Positions 46,838 to 58,198 of a stretch of DNA of 64,000 nt are shown in pieces. How positions within the stretch are numbered: position 1 is the stretch's first letter; every line of letters begins with the position of its first letter. The notes under the pieces are model-generated. The model searched no databases and had not been told where the DNA came from. It saw only the letters and a list, made by a program, of their open reading frames with translations. Source of the DNA: Polyporus tsugae (Eukaryota > Basidiomycota > Agaricomycetes > Polyporales > Polyporaceae). The stretch spans positions 2,976,001 to 3,040,000 of the forward strand of contig JAHRBS010000007.1 in the NCBI GenBank assembly GCA_024305745.1. The letters are read 5' to 3'. Both the position numbers and the translations under genes were made by a program.

Positions 46838-48330
46838 CCGTAGAGTACACAGGATGTCTAATGTCCCCGTTGGACCCGCCGAGCACCCCGAGCTGTACAC
46901 CTGCCTAGAACCCCGTAATCTACCGCTGATTCCTCTCACCAGATACTTAATGTCATTCGTGCGATATAGTGAGAATTCGTGGCTGTTCCCGTAAAGCTCT
47001 CGGAGTGAGCTGCGAATTTTGCTGGCGCTCCGAAGGTTGTCCATCTGGTGCGTGCCGTCATTGTCCCCCAAACAAATTCTTCTATTGTCGAACGTTTCTG
47101 GCTAGGAGGTCAGAAAGACCTCCAACATCCAATCTCGAGCCCCTCTGGTCCTCACAGGAATGGATTATTTTGACTCGAGGTGGGGAAGTTGGCGCGTTCT
47201 GTTCGCGATAGTGAAGTAACGTCCTAGGACGGTCGTCCTCTTCACCACAAATGTCTTGATGTCATTGTCCCTCTTCCGAAGTGGATGCGACCCACCGCGA
47301 GCGTCGCGTTTGAAAGTTTCCTATCTGGGGCATCTCTGCGCCAGTGCCTTTTCCATCTCCTCAAGGACAGACATTCATTTGTCATATCGTAAAGATGCGA
47401 AGGTGGATGTCCCCACCCTTGCAGCTCCTCTCCAGGGCTTCCCCGCTTTCAGACATGGCGGACGATATCTCCAACGCCACCACGGCGACTTCATTGTCCC
47501 TCATTACGGTGGTTGGATGGATGGCAGGGCGCGCAATCGTGCTACGGTACTTTGATTGATGTCACAGCCACATGTCGTACAGCCCAGAAAGACAGACCAC
47601 ATGCTTTCTCGCCCTTTCTCGCTCATCCGCAACTAAGGTTCCTATTTGCCCGCCGGGCTGGGGGACTTCCTTGCCGCAGGCAAGGTTCGTCAGTACTCCA
47701 CAGTGCGGGTACCAGAACGCTGCTGATCACATCTGCTTCTCTATCAGGTGTTCGCCATCTCCGGCGGCCTGCTTACGGCAATTCACATACTGGGAAAGTC
47801 GGATGGCCAAACGAGGATTTAGGACAAGGATCAAGGTGTACACGGGATACTTGGCCAGCCGCAATATCGCGCTGCGCACGCTGCAGCGACGTCGGGTGCG
47901 TTGTAGCAAGTGCCCATCAGCGAGGACCTGTTCAAACTCTGACTAGATCTGTTCTGAGTTTCCTTTTCTGGGCCCGCAAGACGAGCTAGGGTGCCGCGGG
48001 AGCCGAAGATAGTCAGAAGCCGTCCCCATTCCCCATTTCGCTCCCTTGGAAGATTTCTGCGGGGATCCAGGAGCGCGCACAAACCTTGGCCGACCACGCT
48101 AGATGCACAGTGGTCATTCAATCGTCGGCCGTCGGCGCCCCAAAGGCTGTGACCTGTCCTTGCGTCTGCTTATGACTCGGCACCGTTTGCAGAAGACCCA
48201 TCTCACCCAATTTGGTCAGACACACAAGGAGGCGGGACCAAATGGCAAATAAGAAAGGGCAGAGGCTCGAGCCCCCCCCCGATCCCGTCCTCCCATTTGC
48301 TACACGTATGTGGTTGCGCTTCCCCCGTCC
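46838..48330. other. long intergenic region with possible tiny ORFs
   Basis: No established gene. An ATG at 47455 opens 34 codons with a hydrophobic stretch ('LSLITVVGWMAG'), and near 47746 an acceptor-like cag is followed by 'VFAISGGLLTAIHILGKSD'. They may be exons of a small membrane protein, but I cannot join them without doubt. The rest is the 3' flank of mS38 and the upstream flank of the next gene. Confidence 0.3.
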
Positions 48331-48334
48331 GCAA

Positions 48335-48340
48335 TATAAA
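48335..48340 (+). promoter_or_regulatory. TATA box
   Basis: TATAAA lies 87 bp upstream of the ATG at 48422, within 'gcaatataaaagcccc'. The short spacer, which includes a C/T-rich stretch, suits a transcription start around 48365-48375. It is one of the few convincing TATA boxes in the window and suggests regulated expression of the gene it serves. Confidence 0.65.
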
Positions 48341-48421
48341 AGCCCCTTCCCTTGAGCTTCTGCTTCCCTCCCTTATACACCATACCTTTCCCACCTCCCT
48401 TCAGGAAACACGTCTCTCAAA

Positions 48422-49360
48422 ATGCAGCAGATGTCCTCTTACCACCCGACAATGCCGCGACCGATCCCTGCCGGGGGGAGGTCACCGTCGCCGAGCACGA
48501 GCGCACACTCCGGGTCTTCTTCCCAACGCGGCTCCGACTTCAGTCACGGATGGCAATGGCGTCACCCGCCAGCAAGAAGCTCTAGCGGGCACAGTTCGGA
48601 CCTTATCTTCTCAATGGAACCTGAGCCAAGGTCTGCGTCTGGCTCGCCGCATCCTGGCGGCGCGGAACAGCCATTCCTCTATGAGGTCCCTTCTCCCTGG
48701 CACGGGCAACCGCCCCCAGGCACGGTGCCTGTCTGTCCCCGTTGCCGACGACAGTTCTACGCCGACCACTCGTCCCAGCAGAACCACGGTGTCATGTACC
48801 GTGCTAGGATTGTCTTGTGCCCTTCTTGTGAAGAGCTCGAGTCCTTGTCGCGGCAGTCGAGCCGACGCGATGAAGACGAGTTCTATGCATCCAGCTCGGG
48901 CAGGCGGGACAGGACGCCTAGGCAATATCCCAGCACGTACCAGCCTCAGCACCAACCGACAATCCCCACCAGCCGACCGCGTTTGCACAGTACGTCCTCC
49001 CCCCCTCTCCATCCTGCGAGCCACTCATGTCGCGTAGGTACTTCAGCGCACTCGACGAACACAACGCACGTTGTTGGGCGTGCTTTCCCCTCGTACGGCG
49101 GGCACGCGCCGCCACCTTACCCCTCGCCTCCTCCGTATACCCGAAGCATCTCCCAACCCCACCAGGCCGCACCGCGTTGGACTGCGATGCCCGCTACGTT
49201 CGTCACTGGGTCCTATCGCCCCCAGTACCAGCTGCCTCAGCTTATCACCCAGCTCGAGCACCGCGCGGCCCCTGCTCCGACGATCTCTCCCCGAACCGCC
49301 GAGCCAATCGTAATGACGCCCGTCAGCCCGTCGTCTCGGCGGCGGCGGCGGCAGTCCTGA
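48422..49360 (+). CDS. uncharacterised Ser/Pro-rich protein with a CxxC pair
   Basis: A single open frame of 312 codons with no intron required. The N-terminal part is low complexity (for example 'PAGGRSPSPSTSAHSGSSSQ'). Two CxxC units, 'VPVCPRCRRQFYADHSSQQN' and 'ARIVLCPSCEELESLSRQSS', spaced about 30 residues apart, could form a small zinc-binding knuckle. The C-terminal half is rich in Pro, Tyr, His and Ser and ends in poly-Arg (RRRRRQS). I do not recognise a family. A clear TATA box stands upstream, so the gene is probably expressed under particular conditions. It could be lineage-specific. Confidence 0.6.
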   Translation: MQQMSSYHPTMPRPIPAGGRSPSPSTSAHSGSSSQRGSDFSHGWQWRHPPARSSSGHSSDLIFSMEPEPRSASGSPHPGGAEQPFLYEVPSPWHGQPPPGTVPVCPRCRRQFYADHSSQQNHGVMYRARIVLCPSCEELESLSRQSSRRDEDEFYASSSGRRDRTPRQYPSTYQPQHQPTIPTSRPRLHSTSSPPLHPASHSCRVGTSAHSTNTTHVVGRAFPSYGGHAPPPYPSPPPYTRSISQPHQAAPRWTAMPATFVTGSYRPQYQLPQLITQLEHRAAPAPTISPRTAEPIVMTPVSPSSRRRRRQS

Positions 49361-49767
49361 GGATGCTCTTGTTCTCTTCCTCTGTCAATGCTATCTTGCT
49401 GTCCCCCCTACTCGTAGTTCCCGAGAATCTCCCTTTATTATGTCGTCTCTCTCGCAATTGTGCTGTGCATGCCTTACTATACCAAGTTACGATTTATCTG
49501 TATTCATACCGCATAGTGCTGGGAAGATACCAGCCAATGTGTCTGCCAGGACACCACATAGGATAGTATATTAGGACGATCTAGAGTACAGACAGATTAC
49601 ATAGACCAGTTTGCCACCTGAAAACAACAAACACCACATGTGTAGATAGATAGATCCAATTCCGAGTCGTCTATGGTCGCATACCTCGAGCTTCATACCC
49701 ATGGCATATCATCTATAAGGTGAATAATTCTACAGTTCTAGTCCAGCCCTCCATCTCCGCCGCCCTC
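49361..49767. other. intergenic between convergent genes
   Basis: The 3' flanks of the CxxC-protein gene and the F-box gene meet here. It is AT-richer than its surroundings and shows no coding signal. Confidence 0.5.
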
Positions 49768-50949
49768 TCACCATTCCATGCTCGCAATTTGTAAGGCGCA
49801 CCCCTTCTCACGCAACGGCTTCGTGATCCTTTCGAACTCCTTGTCCGCGACGACAGCGTTCCAATCGCCGTACAGCACGACGTTCTTGAGAGCCGGGAAC
49901 GCCGGCTCGCTCCACGCCGCGAAGTGGCGTTCGAGGTGCGCCCAGTACTCCTCGCTGCGCACGGGATAGAACGAGTTCGGGTGCGCGTGTATGCCGACGG
50001 TGTGGAGCGACTCCATGGTGCGCGTGGTGGGCGGGACGTGCGTGAAGTGCACGTAGCAATTGAGCTCCTCGAGCCCGGGGCAGCCTGCGAAGACGTACGC
50101 GAGGAAGTCGATGACGTAGAACTTGAGGCTCAGGCCGAACTCGACCGAGCGCACCTGCGCGCCGTACCCCTCCCACAGCGGCCAGTACGCCTCGGGGTTC
50201 TGGAACTGGTCGAAGACGAGGTGCGCGAGCGCTGGGAGCTGCCAGCGGCAGAGCTTGAGCACGAAGAACGCGTTCACGCGCCGGAAGCGGAGCGTGGTGA
50301 GACGCGGGAGATGGACGTTCGGGGTGCTCAGGTAGCTCGGCCAGATCTCTCCGCCGACGGAGAGATACTCGATGTTGGGAGCGACCTTGAGGACGTCTGC
50401 GAGGGAGTTGATGCCGCCCGTGCGGGCGGCCTCGTTCAGGTGCCACCAATCGAGGCGCTTCAGGGAGGGGAAGGGGGGGCAGTTCGTCTCGAAGTCGTAG
50501 GTGGTGGGGCAGTTGATGTCTGCGCTCCGCACAAGGACTTGAAGGGACCTGCACAGTTCGATAACGTCGAGGGCATGGGGGGCGAGAGGGGAGGAGGTGA
50601 TGGTGCTGGAGTATGGAAGGAGGGCGCGCCGGACATGCTTTGCGCAGGGGGGTATAACGGTGCCGTCGTTCCAATCCTCGCCCTCACGGAGGACGCGGTG
50701 GAAGGAGGGGTACGCACGAGGTATGAGGATGTCCTCGTAGAGGAAGGGGAGCGTCCACCTGCGCCACTGTTTGCAGACGAGGACAAGGGCGCGCTTGGTG
50801 GAAGTACTGACGGCGTTCGCGATGTTGGCGTCGGTGGTCTCGAACGGCTTGTACTCTGTGGCGTAGAGTGCGTGGGTCCATGGGTCAAGAGTAGCCCAGC
50901 GGAATATCTGAAGCCACAGCTCGATGGGGAGAGAGAGAGAGGAGAGCAT
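49768..50949 (-). CDS. F-box/LRR-like protein (single exon)
   Basis: The N-terminus 'MLSSLSLPIELWLQIFRWAT' is a basidiomycete F-box-type start (LPxELWLxIF), and 'KRALVLVCKQWRRWTLPFLY' is its second helix pair. The body has leucine-rich stretches of the F-box/LRR kind ('SLKRLDWWHLNEAA', 'APNIEYLSVGGEIWPSYLS', 'CPGLEELNCYVHFTHVP'), each followed by a loop. It ends 'EKGCALQIASMEW'. Such proteins are usually substrate adaptors of SCF ubiquitin ligases, and many lineage-specific copies occur in Agaricomycetes. The gene has no intron, unlike nearly all its neighbours, and its GC-rich third positions create a 353-codon antisense frame that is a shadow. The ATG at 50949 is chosen because it begins the F-box motif. 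Confidence 0.75.
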   Translation of the reverse strand: MLSSLSLPIELWLQIFRWATLDPWTHALYATEYKPFETTDANIANAVSTSTKRALVLVCKQWRRWTLPFLYEDILIPRAYPSFHRVLREGEDWNDGTVIPPCAKHVRRALLPYSSTITSSPLAPHALDVIELCRSLQVLVRSADINCPTTYDFETNCPPFPSLKRLDWWHLNEAARTGGINSLADVLKVAPNIEYLSVGGEIWPSYLSTPNVHLPRLTTLRFRRVNAFFVLKLCRWQLPALAHLVFDQFQNPEAYWPLWEGYGAQVRSVEFGLSLKFYVIDFLAYVFAGCPGLEELNCYVHFTHVPPTTRTMESLHTVGIHAHPNSFYPVRSEEYWAHLERHFAAWSEPAFPALKNVVLYGDWNAVVADKEFERITKPLREKGCALQIASMEW

Positions 50950-51709
50950 TGTCGAGAGTACTGTACTAGTAGCTGGGACAGCTGACCATCCGCATCCGGA
51001 ACAAACGGAGAACATATAGTCTTGGCTCCTCCGGTTGGCGCCGGAGCGATGAAACGTCGCGCTAGCCCTAGTTAGGCCTCGGTTGGCGGTCGCGACCCTC
51101 AGCGCGTTAACCTCCGTCGCGGAAAAGCCGCGGAAAAGTCGCGGAAAGGCCGGACTGCTTATCGCGTCCTCATGCATCGTGCTTGGACCACGTTCTTGCG
51201 CTTAAGAGCCCTCCCAACGTCATCGTGTTCAGGTTCTCCGCCGTTCTCGTCTCGTCAACCTCGAGGATGGCGCCCTGCGATCATCGAAGCATCAACAATT
51301 TGATACTGACGCCATACTCAGCCACGTACAGCGCATGTGAAACTAAAATAACCAAGCCTCATGGCTATAGCCTATACCGAAGGAACAGACTCGGAAGTGG
51401 CTAACGGCGCCGACAGGTACAGTGTGGTGCACGGCAGAGCTCGGGGAGCGCCATGCGCCTGGAGACCTATCGGACAAGGCGAGTCGAGTCCAAGGCTCGA
51501 CCGAGTCTACCCGCAGTGTGTCAGCTTGGATGAGCCTTCTCCAGGGACGATTCCACCTTGGATAAACTTCAAACCGGACCTCATTTTTCACGAACCACCC
51601 TCGCTTGACCCGAGGAGGTCGCGACTGCCGAGGACGATCTAAGTATAGTATGTACTGGAAAGTGCATCGAGCACCAGCCGTAAGGAGACGCAGAGGTCGC
51701 GACCCGGCA
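50950..51709. other. intergenic
   Basis: Upstream flank of the F-box gene and downstream flank of gpi10. A small repeat (gcggaaaagccgcggaaaag) lies near 51120. A 93-codon plus-strand frame begins with ATG at 51361 but has no motif and no obvious promoter, so I do not call it a gene. Confidence 0.4.
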
Positions 51710-53612
51710 TTATTTTGCAGGCCGGTATCGCCAGACCTGGACCCCTCCTCTCCTCCGACTGTCCTCCTCCCAAAGCGAGCCTTTGTACCAAACCGGTTCA
51801 TATCCCAACCGACCCAGCAGGTCATGAACTCCATCCTGCTCCAACAGCACCCCGAAAAACACTACGTTCTGCGGCCACTCGTGACGCCACGGATACGACG
51901 CGTCCGCCGCCACGCCTGGCCGCGAACGAGGCAGTGGCGATGGCGGAAAAGTCGGATCGACATCGTGTGGGAAGTGCGTCTCGAGATAGCGGACGGGGTT
52001 CTCGTAAAACACGTCCGTCTGGTCTTTGTATTCAACCACATCTTGCCCCCTGCCAACCGGTTAGCGAGCTATATCATCCGTGCCCGGAAACGAAACGGAC
52101 TTACTGCAGTGGGGGCTCACAACCCAGTGCCCAGAGCGCACCGTCCCCATCCTGGGCGAGATCGGGCCGGTGGAGGTATGCTTGCCAGGGAGTCGAGTGG
52201 CACGGCATGAGGAAGCCGATCGACTTGGATTGTTCGATAGGGAGCGTGCGCAGATAGTGCACGATATCGATCTGGGCCCGTCCATGGAACAGCATCACAT
52301 AGCCTAGCAGGGGCAGAGACAATAGAAGGACGAGGTGAGAGGGCCGGAAGGGGAAAGAACGGCGTTCGCCTGTCTTGTCATCACTGGAGCTGGAGGCGTC
52401 CACCAGTGCTTTCGCTGCTAGGATGTGCATCAGAGGGAGGAGCGGATGGATGAACCGCCACTCCTTGTGTCCTGCCAGCGAATATACGGAGACGGTCCAC
52501 GCCACTAGGCCGAGCAGGGCACGCAATGGGGCTGCGCCTGCCGGGCCGATGGACAGATATGCACCCTTCCCGACCCAGAAGATGGAAGTGAGGCACAACA
52601 AAGGCAATGCCTGTGTGAGATAGTAGTGCCACGGGCTCCTTCCGTAGAACAACGACACTGAGGAGGCATTTGTGAGAAGGAAGTTGAGCGAGGTGAACGT
52701 CAGTTTGCCATAATACTTGGTGTCCAGTGCGACCATCACGGCGAAGACCACAGCACTGAGACAGTTTGTAAGACAGTCTGTATTATCGCGCAGGAGAATA
52801 CGTACCCAGTGAAGAGAGCGTTGATAAGGACGAACAGTATATCGCGAGGCCGATTGCGCAATCTCCACAGCAACCAGGCGAATGCGTATACCCAGACGAT
52901 TGCGTTGGTGGGCCGCAGAGCGCACGCGACTGCAGCATACAGCAATGCAGTGCGCAGCTCAGTCCTGGAAACTGTCAGGCTCATCGATGACGTGACTTGG
53001 GAGAACGGCGGCTCACCTCCAAGAAGGAATAGCTATATCCCATGGAAAGTAGCTCAGTGCGATAGTCGTCAGGGATGTCTCGGCAGAGTTTGAAATGGAG
53101 CGCGACAGAGATAATCCGTGGAAGAACGACAGTAGCGAGAGGCAAAACTGCGAACGAACACGGTTAGCACATGTCCCTGTAGATGTATGCGTGGACTTAC
53201 AGCCATATTGACGTATCGTTCTCCGGCGACTTTCCGTGTAAGGCGAAGCAACCATATATCAGTCCCCGCCGCTATCACGCCGTGGAGGAGCTTAGGTCCC
53301 CAGATCTGTAACGACCTTATAATCAATTCCTAGAATCTTCGGCTAGTCAGGATTCCACCCACCTACCAGTGCAGTCGTGTGATCCAGTTTGAGTACTTTC
53401 AAAAGCCAGTAGACAGGAATATTCCACCCCGGATAGACGATGCTGCGAATGGGGTTCGCCCCACGCCATTCCCAGGTGAGCTGCCCATATCCAAACACGG
53501 CATGATGCGCGACTTCGAGAGACTGGAAGTACTCGTCAGGCTGGAAAAACGTCCACGTCCCCAAGGAGATCGTCACCCGAACCGCGAGGGCCAGAAGGGT
53601 TCTGTTGATCAT
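51710..53612 (-). CDS. GPI mannosyltransferase 3 (Gpi10/PIG-B)
   Basis: A polytopic GT22-family enzyme. Near the N-terminus 'TWTFFQPDEYFQSLEVAHHA' holds the family's luminal Asp-Glu (DE) pair, followed by 'YGQLTWEWRGANPIRSIVYP'. Later come 'SRTELRTALLYAAVACALRP', 'RSPWHYYLTQALPLL' and the conserved 'GHKEWRFIHPLLPLMHILAA'. It adds the third mannose of the GPI anchor in the ER lumen. The C-terminal globular segment ('WPQNVVFFGVLLEQDGVHDL' and 'VWRYRPAK') matches fungal Gpi10. Introns occur after 'DHTTAL', 'ERYVNMA', 'FPWDI' and 'LINALFTG', among others. The in-frame ATG at 53612 is the first true ATG; an upstream extension starts with GTG. Confidence 0.92.
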
Positions 53613-54206
53613 ATCCGGGCGGGTCACGGTTGACGGCGTTGAATGTGGCCACGTTGAACCACTGAGCGCTGACTAGCGCAGACTCGGCTGAATTGGGCGT
53701 CTATATAACCAAGTCCGGAAGTTGGGCACCGTCACAGCGGATGCTTTGTGGAACGCCGGGGCGCTTAGCAGGGACCAAAGTTGCCAGGTGACTCACCTGA
53801 CCGGTGACCATAATATTGGCGCAAACTTCGGCATCAACGACCGACAAGTTGCAACAATGGATACGGTCATGAAACAAACACACGGATATACATTGGTCCA
53901 GGATAGATGTCATATGTTTTAACCACTAGCTGAGAGCAGCACGGTTACCGATGTCCATGCACCGCCGCGGAGAAGGCCGACCTTCAAGTTGAGCCTCTGA
54001 CTTGACCAAGCTCACGATGCGTCGGTGACGACGCCAACTGTACTTAACCACGCACTCCGACTCGGGCGGCTGATCATCTTCCCGTCTCATAGGTTTGCTC
54101 AAAAAGGGTTGCTCCTGATGTACATGTACGAACGCGACATCACAGATAAATACTAGCGATACATCGGCGTAAGCAACTGGGGAGATACATGGGGTAAAAG
54201 GCTCCT
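53613..54206. other. intergenic
   Basis: 5' flank of gpi10 and 3' flank of the URI-like gene. Frames are short and motif-free. Confidence 0.5.
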
Positions 54207-56550
54207 TCAACCTCGTTCCGCACGGAACCTCGAGACCTTCCGCTCTTTTACAGGAGTCGTCCCTCCCGATCGCGATCCTGCGGGCACAGATTCGCGCACT
54301 TCGCTGGCGACGATCGGCCTGCGCTCGAGCACAGACGCACTAACTGGGGTCGTGATCGTTGGCGTCGAATGCGAAGGCGGATTGGGAGAGGATGAAGCTG
54401 GACCAGCACTAGTAGGTGTTCCGACCAGTGTCGAGGCGGGACTGTGGAAAGACGGTGATCCGGTGATCACAGATTGGAAGGATGGGGACGCAACGATGCT
54501 TGGAGGGGGGGAGGACGGCGAATCTACCACTATTCCGGGCATCTGTATAGGACGCTTCTCGTACGGCCTTTGTGAGGGACCTGCGAACTGAGAGCTTTGG
54601 GTTGGAAGCGGTATTGGTGTCCCACCTGACGGGGATAGCTTCGGTGAAGATCTCTCAATTGTCGTGAGCGGAGTCGAAAGGCTCGATCCAGGAGAAGAAG
54701 GCGTGCTTGAGGTCGGCGTAGAGGACACGGTCAAAGCCGTTTTGAATTGCGAAACTCTAGATGGTCTGACGGGAGGGGTCGAGGGACTGGTCGAGGGACT
54801 GGACGAAGCTTGCGCTCCGACGTTGACCGTTGTTGTTCCCGCGTCGGAATCGGTTCCGAAGACGTCCGGAGGCAAGCTGGGGCCAACGTTTACAACTTCC
54901 CCCTTCCTCAGCATCCCCAACATCTCCTTGGCTGCCGGCTCCATCTCCTCATCACTTTCACCTTCCTCGCCGCCCATGAGTTTTCCGTTCTTGAGTTTTC
55001 CTAATCGTACGGCCGCTTTCAGCCCGGACGATTGCGAAGCGGGAAGCACGGAACTGCCGAGGGATTGAGAAGGCAGCGACGAGGAGGCAGCAAGGGATGA
55101 CTTGAACCGCGATACGGATGGTTTTGGTGGAGCTTCTGCGAGGGTCGCTTCAAGTGGAACGTCCTATGTGGTCAAATTAGGTTGCTGTGCGAGCTCTGAT
55201 AATTGGCAGCGGTCTCGCAAACTTACGGGTTGATCCCATTCGTGTTCTCCTTCTGGGTGCTCATGATTGCGCATGGCGGCCCGGGCATCGGCACCGATAG
55301 TGGCGCGCTTCTCGTGATATGCGAGAGCAACTTCACGTTGATGCTGGGCGTAATCGTACCCCTCGACATCCCATTCAACCGGCTCGTCGTCCTGAGGCAC
55401 GCCATAATCGCTTTCATCTGATTCGTCGCGAGAAGGAGTGGGGGAGTCCTCAGTGTCGGAGTGATCTGCGATGACGACATCTCCTTCGTCGGAGTCAGCG
55501 GTAACCGCAGAATCGGGCTCAGACTCGTCATCGGAGTCCTTCTGCCTTGGTGGCGGGGGAGATTTGGGACCGCCTTTGCGTCCGGGTGAACGCTCGACGA
55601 CATTCATCCGCATAGGGCCTCCGTTCATCTGGTTCTTGGTGAGCAGAGAACTCTTGTTCGGAGTCTGAAGGGTAGCGGGCGAGACATCTCCCCAGTCGAT
55701 GGGGATACTGTTCGCGGGCTGGTACTCGTGATCGGGTGGGAGGTCGGCGAACGTGACGCTCTTCTTCGGCTTCAGCTTCCTGCGCTCCTCCCTCGCTTGC
55801 TTCTCCGCCTCCTCCTCGGCGCGCCTCTCCTGCTCTTCGCGTTCGCGTGTCACCGTGAGGTTCTTCAGCAGTGCCTTGCCCATCTTCTTCTGCATCTCTC
55901 GTGCCTTCTTCAATGCCTCCATTTCCGCCTCCGCGGCCTGCTTGCGCTTCTCGAGATCGGTCTTGAAGCGTTGGCGTTCTTCCGCCTCGTCCTTCTCCTG
56001 CTGGATGCGCTCCTCTTCCTCCAGAAGACCGAGGATGCGGTCGCGTTCTGCACGTCTTCGAGCCTTCTCCTGAGGCGACAGAGCCCATAAAGGGATCAGG
56101 TTGGGATCCTGGGACGCCGGGATGACATCTGCAGCTCCAGTTACTTCGCTCGCAGGGACAGGCTCGACAATGTCGATGATCGGAAGTCCTTCTTCGTTAA
56201 CCAGCTGTACAAGAAAAGAAAAACAATGTTCGACGCGGTTCGGCCATAGCCATGGGGGGACATACCTCACCCTTCTCGTTACGCTGCGCCGAGTCGGGAA
56301 TCGCGTCTTCGCCCAGGAGCTCACCCAGCCTGCCCGATATTTTCCGGACTTGATTGGGATTCAGCTTCCCCTCCCCGTCTGCATCTGCACCAGGCGCAAG
56401 CGAGTCGAGGAGCGCTTGGAGGGCTGTCAGGACGGAAAGCGAGAGCCGTCAGATGTGTCAGTGGGGGAGAGCGCTCGGAAAATGATCAGTACCTTCGGCG
56501 CGGCTCTCGCTCAGGGTTTTCGCAAACCCCACTGCAGACGAACTTGCCAT
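54207..56550 (-). CDS. URI/Bud27-like protein (DUF3835 type)
   Basis: From the N-terminus: 'MASSSAVGFAKTLSESRAEG', then 'GRLGELLGEDAIPDSAQRN', then 'LVNEEGLPIIDIVEPVPASE'. A long charged coiled coil follows (for example 'EKRKQAAEAEMEALKKARE'), then 'KKSVTFADLPPDHEYQPANS' with IDWGDV, an acidic Ser/Asp-rich region, and a Ser/Pro/Thr-rich C-terminus ending 'KERKVSRFRAERG'. The last motif and the 'SVLERRPIVASEV' segment match the C-terminal DUF3835 block of URI1/Bud27, an unconventional prefoldin that binds Rpb5 and links TOR signalling, translation and RNA polymerase assembly. I cannot find the N-terminal prefoldin coil usual in URI, so either the start lies elsewhere or this form is shortened. 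The promoter is shared with pno1. Confidence 0.65.
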
Positions 56551-56793
56551 GTTGAAGACGGTTTGTCGCCGCCGAGAGCCGTATAGTATCGCTGTAAGAT
56601 GTGAGGAGTGGCTGTAAAGCACAAAAGGTACAGGCCTGGCACAGGCCAAGACTCACAAGAGTCGACTGAGGAGACCTCAATATCATTCGGCATCTGCCGC
56701 TCCACTGCACAATGTCCTATAGACGCCCATAATTGTTTATCCAGTCCCTCACCTTCCTCTTGATCGCCTTTGGATAACTCTTCACTGGGCAAC
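56551..56793. promoter_or_regulatory. bidirectional promoter of the uri-like gene and pno1
   Basis: Only 243 bp separate the two divergent start codons, so both promoters must overlap. No TATA box is visible. Both products are tied to ribosome production and translation, so shared control is plausible (inference). An open frame extends into this region from the minus-strand side but shows no prefoldin motif. Confidence 0.55.
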
Positions 56794-57851
56794 ATGGTCG
56801 TCTTACACACTCAGGCGAGCACCTCAGAGGTTAAGCACAAGAAGAACCGCCGCAAAATGTCGAAGAAGCCGGCGCGAATCGCCGCCGCAGGAAGAGCAGA
56901 GGACCAGGAGATGGACGATGCTTCCCCTGCGACTGCTGAAGAGCCAGCTGGGGAGACGCAGCCTGAGACCAATTGGACTGGGCAAGACGACGAGATCGTG
57001 ATTGACACCGACCCTTCCGCCCCTCCACAAACCGACGCACCTGTCTTCCCCCCTCTCCCAGCGTCTGCTCAGCACTCAGCACTCAAATCGGAGATCCGGA
57101 GGATACCCGTACCTCCACATCGCATGACGCCATTGAAAAAGGACTGGGTGAACGTCTTCTCGCCTTTGACGGAGATGTTGCAGTTGCAAGTGCGGATGAA
57201 TGTGCAACGGAAGTGTGTGGAGATTCGAGTGAGTGTGTCCGAAGCAAACCCTCCACCACAGGCCTGCTGACTGTGCTGCTATAAGACGTCGAAGCACACG
57301 AAGGACATCGGTGCTATCCAAAAAGGTGCCGACTTTGTCAAGGCGTATGCGCTGGGCTTCGATGTTAAGGTAAGTTGGAGGATGATGCCTACGAGTGCTC
57401 CTAGAGTTTAGCTGAACGCTCTCCATAGGATTCTATCGCCCTTTTGCGTCTGGACGACCTGTACCTCGATTCTTTCGAGATCAAGGATGTAAAGACACTT
57501 CACGGCGATCATCTGTCTCGTGCAATTGGTATGTGGGATATGAGCGCAACTTGGTAGCGATCCTGATCCCTGGGCCAGGTCGCATCGCGGGTCAGGACGG
57601 CAAAACCAAGTTCACCATCGAAAATGCGAGCCGAACACGTATTGTCCTCGCTGATACGTACGTTGTTCCCTCCTTCTTCAAGCGATTGTGAACTGACGCT
57701 ACGATCCAGCAAAATTCACATCCTGGGCTCGTTCCAGAACATCAAAGTCGCACGAGACGCCATTGTCTCTCTCATCCTGGGCTCTCCGCCTGGGAAGGTG
57801 TACGCTGGTCTTAGGACGGTCAGTGCGCGGATGCGCCAGAGGGCCCTCTGA
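56794..57851 (+). CDS. ribosome assembly factor Pno1 (Dim2), KH domain
   Basis: A disordered N-terminus with '[20 protein letters not shown]' precedes the Pno1 core: '[20 protein letters not shown]', '[20 protein letters not shown]', '[20 protein letters not shown]', '[20 protein letters not shown]', '[20 protein letters not shown]' with the KH-like [11 protein letters not shown] loop, and '[20 protein letters not shown]', ending 'SARMRQRAL'. Pno1 recruits the dimethylase Dim1 and escorts the 40S precursor through nuclear and cytoplasmic maturation. Introns lie near 57229-57285, 57370-57428, 57529-57578 and 57657-57709. The frame is intact and the length is typical. Confidence 0.95.
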
Positions 57852-58198
57852 TGTATCCATCGTTAGGGATGGTGTGGGTTGTCCGCAGACGTGTAGCATA
57901 CGTGTAGCATCTCTCATGCTCGTTTTGCTGATTCTTATGACATGTACGCCCTGTTATCATCATGATGGTCTGTAGAGACGGAGTGCGTCGCATTAAAGAG
58001 TTTAACCGCTACCATATGAATAACGACAAAGCAAGTGTAAAGTCTATCCTATGCAGTCAACGCAGTATATAGGTGAGCTGTAATATAAGAGTGAAAGTCT
58101 AGGTAGGTTGCAGGACTGCGATTAGGCTGATGGGTAGCATGGCTGAGTAGTACGTATCATATATGCAAAATGTGTGTCCATGTAGGGCAGGATAGCTC
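57852..58198. other. intergenic between convergent genes
   Basis: Shared 3' flank of pno1 and the downstream F-box gene, AT-richer than the genes. Confidence 0.5.

Noticed and set aside
49924..50985. 353-codon plus-strand open frame
   Set aside because: Antisense of the F-box/LRR gene, composed of Glu/Arg/Val-rich shadow sequence without any domain.
51361..51642. 93-codon ATG frame between the F-box gene and gpi10
   Set aside because: No recognisable motif, no promoter and no splice partner; its length is within what chance gives in GC-rich DNA.
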